A DNA stretch of 7,336 nucleotides, taken from an uncultured beta proteobacterium (GTDB lineage: Bacteria; Pseudomonadota; Gammaproteobacteria; Burkholderiales; Burkholderiaceae_C). The position numbers and the translations under genes are program-made. Positions 6,901 through 7,336 of this stretch are shown one piece after another. The notes under the pieces are model-generated. The model was not told the DNA's origin. It saw nothing but the letters and a program-made list of their open reading frames with translations, and searched no databases. Numbering within the stretch: position 1 is the stretch's first letter; each line of letters opens with the position of its first letter. The DNA is taken from contig CAJASG010000100.1 in the NCBI GenBank assembly GCA_903944555.1, forward strand, positions 1 through 7,336, read 5' to 3'.

Positions 6901-7336
6901 CAAGCAGGCCGTAATTGGGCAAGGGCCGCCCGATGGTGACCGGTGCGTGGGCATGGAGTTCTGCCAGGCTGGCCGATACGGTGGCTTCGGTGGGGCCGTA
7001 GGTGTTGAAAACCTGGCGGCCTGGTGTGGCCCAGCGGTCGACCAGCGACTGCGGGCACATTTCCCCGCCCAGGTTGATCACGCGCAGGGTGGGCACGTCC
7101 TGGCTGAACAGGGCCAGCAGGGTTGGTACGGCGTGCAGCACCGTGACCTGGTTATCCTGAAGCGCCAGCGGCAGAAGCTCTGGGTCGGAGGCGATCTCCT
7201 TGGGCGCAATCCACAACGTGGCGCCGACCAGGTAGCTGATCCAGATTTCTTCGAACGACATGTCGAAAGCGACCGAAAACCCCTGGTACACGCGGTCATC
7301 GCCGCGCACGCCCAACACGGTGTTCTCGCTGCGCAG
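3911..7336 (-). CDS. Pls-like NRPS: adenylation, carrier and triplicated membrane terminal domain (N-terminus outside window)
   Basis: The frame is open to the right edge; residues are numbered from the GTG codon at 7318 (a further six lie beyond it). The adenylation domain runs to about residue 315, with A4 FDMS, A5 NTYGPTE (105-111), A6 [15 protein letters not shown], A7 YRTGDL, A8 [20 protein letters not shown], A9 LPTYMVP and A10 SGKIDR; A1-A3 are outside. The carrier domain (about 330-402) has LGGHSL with Ser365 as the phosphopantetheine site. From about 436 to 1135 there are six hydrophobic helices in three pairs (436-494, 661-738, 924-981), each followed by a hexapeptide-repeat domain (about 541-638, 790-887, 1032-1129). 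There is no recognisable condensation HHxxxDG motif, no thioesterase and no second module. This is the architecture of epsilon-poly-L-lysine synthetase and of the NRPS terminal-domain family (TIGR02353 as I remember it). Role inferred: membrane-bound activation and coupling of an amino acid. Product unknown. It ends in TGA at 3911-3913. Confidence 0.93.
   Translation of the reverse strand: [1141 protein letters not shown]

Noticed and set aside
7316..7318. GTG at 7318 as the true start of the synthetase
   Set aside because: The frame stays open to the window edge and adenylation motifs A1-A3 are missing, so the start must lie beyond the right edge.
1..7336. CRISPR arrays, tRNA or rRNA genes, insertion sequences, attachment sites
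   Set aside because: No spaced direct-repeat array, tRNA-like cloverleaf, transposase or integrase motif, or flanking target duplication was seen on either strand.

Overview
The window looks like a piece of a Comamonadaceae chromosome (Betaproteobacteria, Burkholderiales; Rhodoferax/Polaromonas-like). The reasons are the high GC, the recO-pdxJ-acpS-nagZ gene order typical of the beta-proteobacterial lepA-lepB-rnc-era-recO cluster, the NxNK-type PdxJ, and two intergenic spacers that look like dispersed repeats I remember from that family. The genus is an inference from memory, not from a search.

Left half, plus strand (1-3260): a core housekeeping run. It holds the 3' part of recO (recombinational repair), pdxJ (last step of de novo pyridoxine 5'-phosphate synthesis), acpS (activates the fatty-acid acyl carrier protein; its GTG start overlaps the pdxJ stop), nagZ (cytoplasmic beta-N-acetylglucosaminidase of muropeptide recycling) and a small predicted lipoprotein gene. 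The 577-660 and 1830-1912 spacers each hold a palindromic, repeat-like element. The short spacer before the lipoprotein gene carries a direct repeat of TTTTTGCAATC.

Right half, minus strand (7336-3249): an accessory two-gene unit converging on the housekeeping run. The first gene, cut by the right edge, encodes a single-module NRPS-like protein: adenylation domain, thiolation (carrier) domain, then a roughly 700-residue membrane region in which a transmembrane pair plus a hexapeptide (left-handed beta-helix) domain is repeated three times. This is the layout of epsilon-poly-L-lysine synthetase (Pls) and related enzymes that make amino-acid homopolymers. Eleven bases downstream comes an Sfp-type phosphopantetheinyl transferase, presumably the enzyme that primes the carrier domain. 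Its 3' end overlaps the 3' end of the lipoprotein gene by 12 bp.

The most interesting content is this Pls-like synthetase plus dedicated PPTase. It may make a poly- or oligo-(basic amino acid) at the membrane; the substrate and product cannot be fixed from the sequence. No tRNA, rRNA, CRISPR array, transposase or clear attachment site was seen, and no gene-free stretch exceeds about 85 bases.
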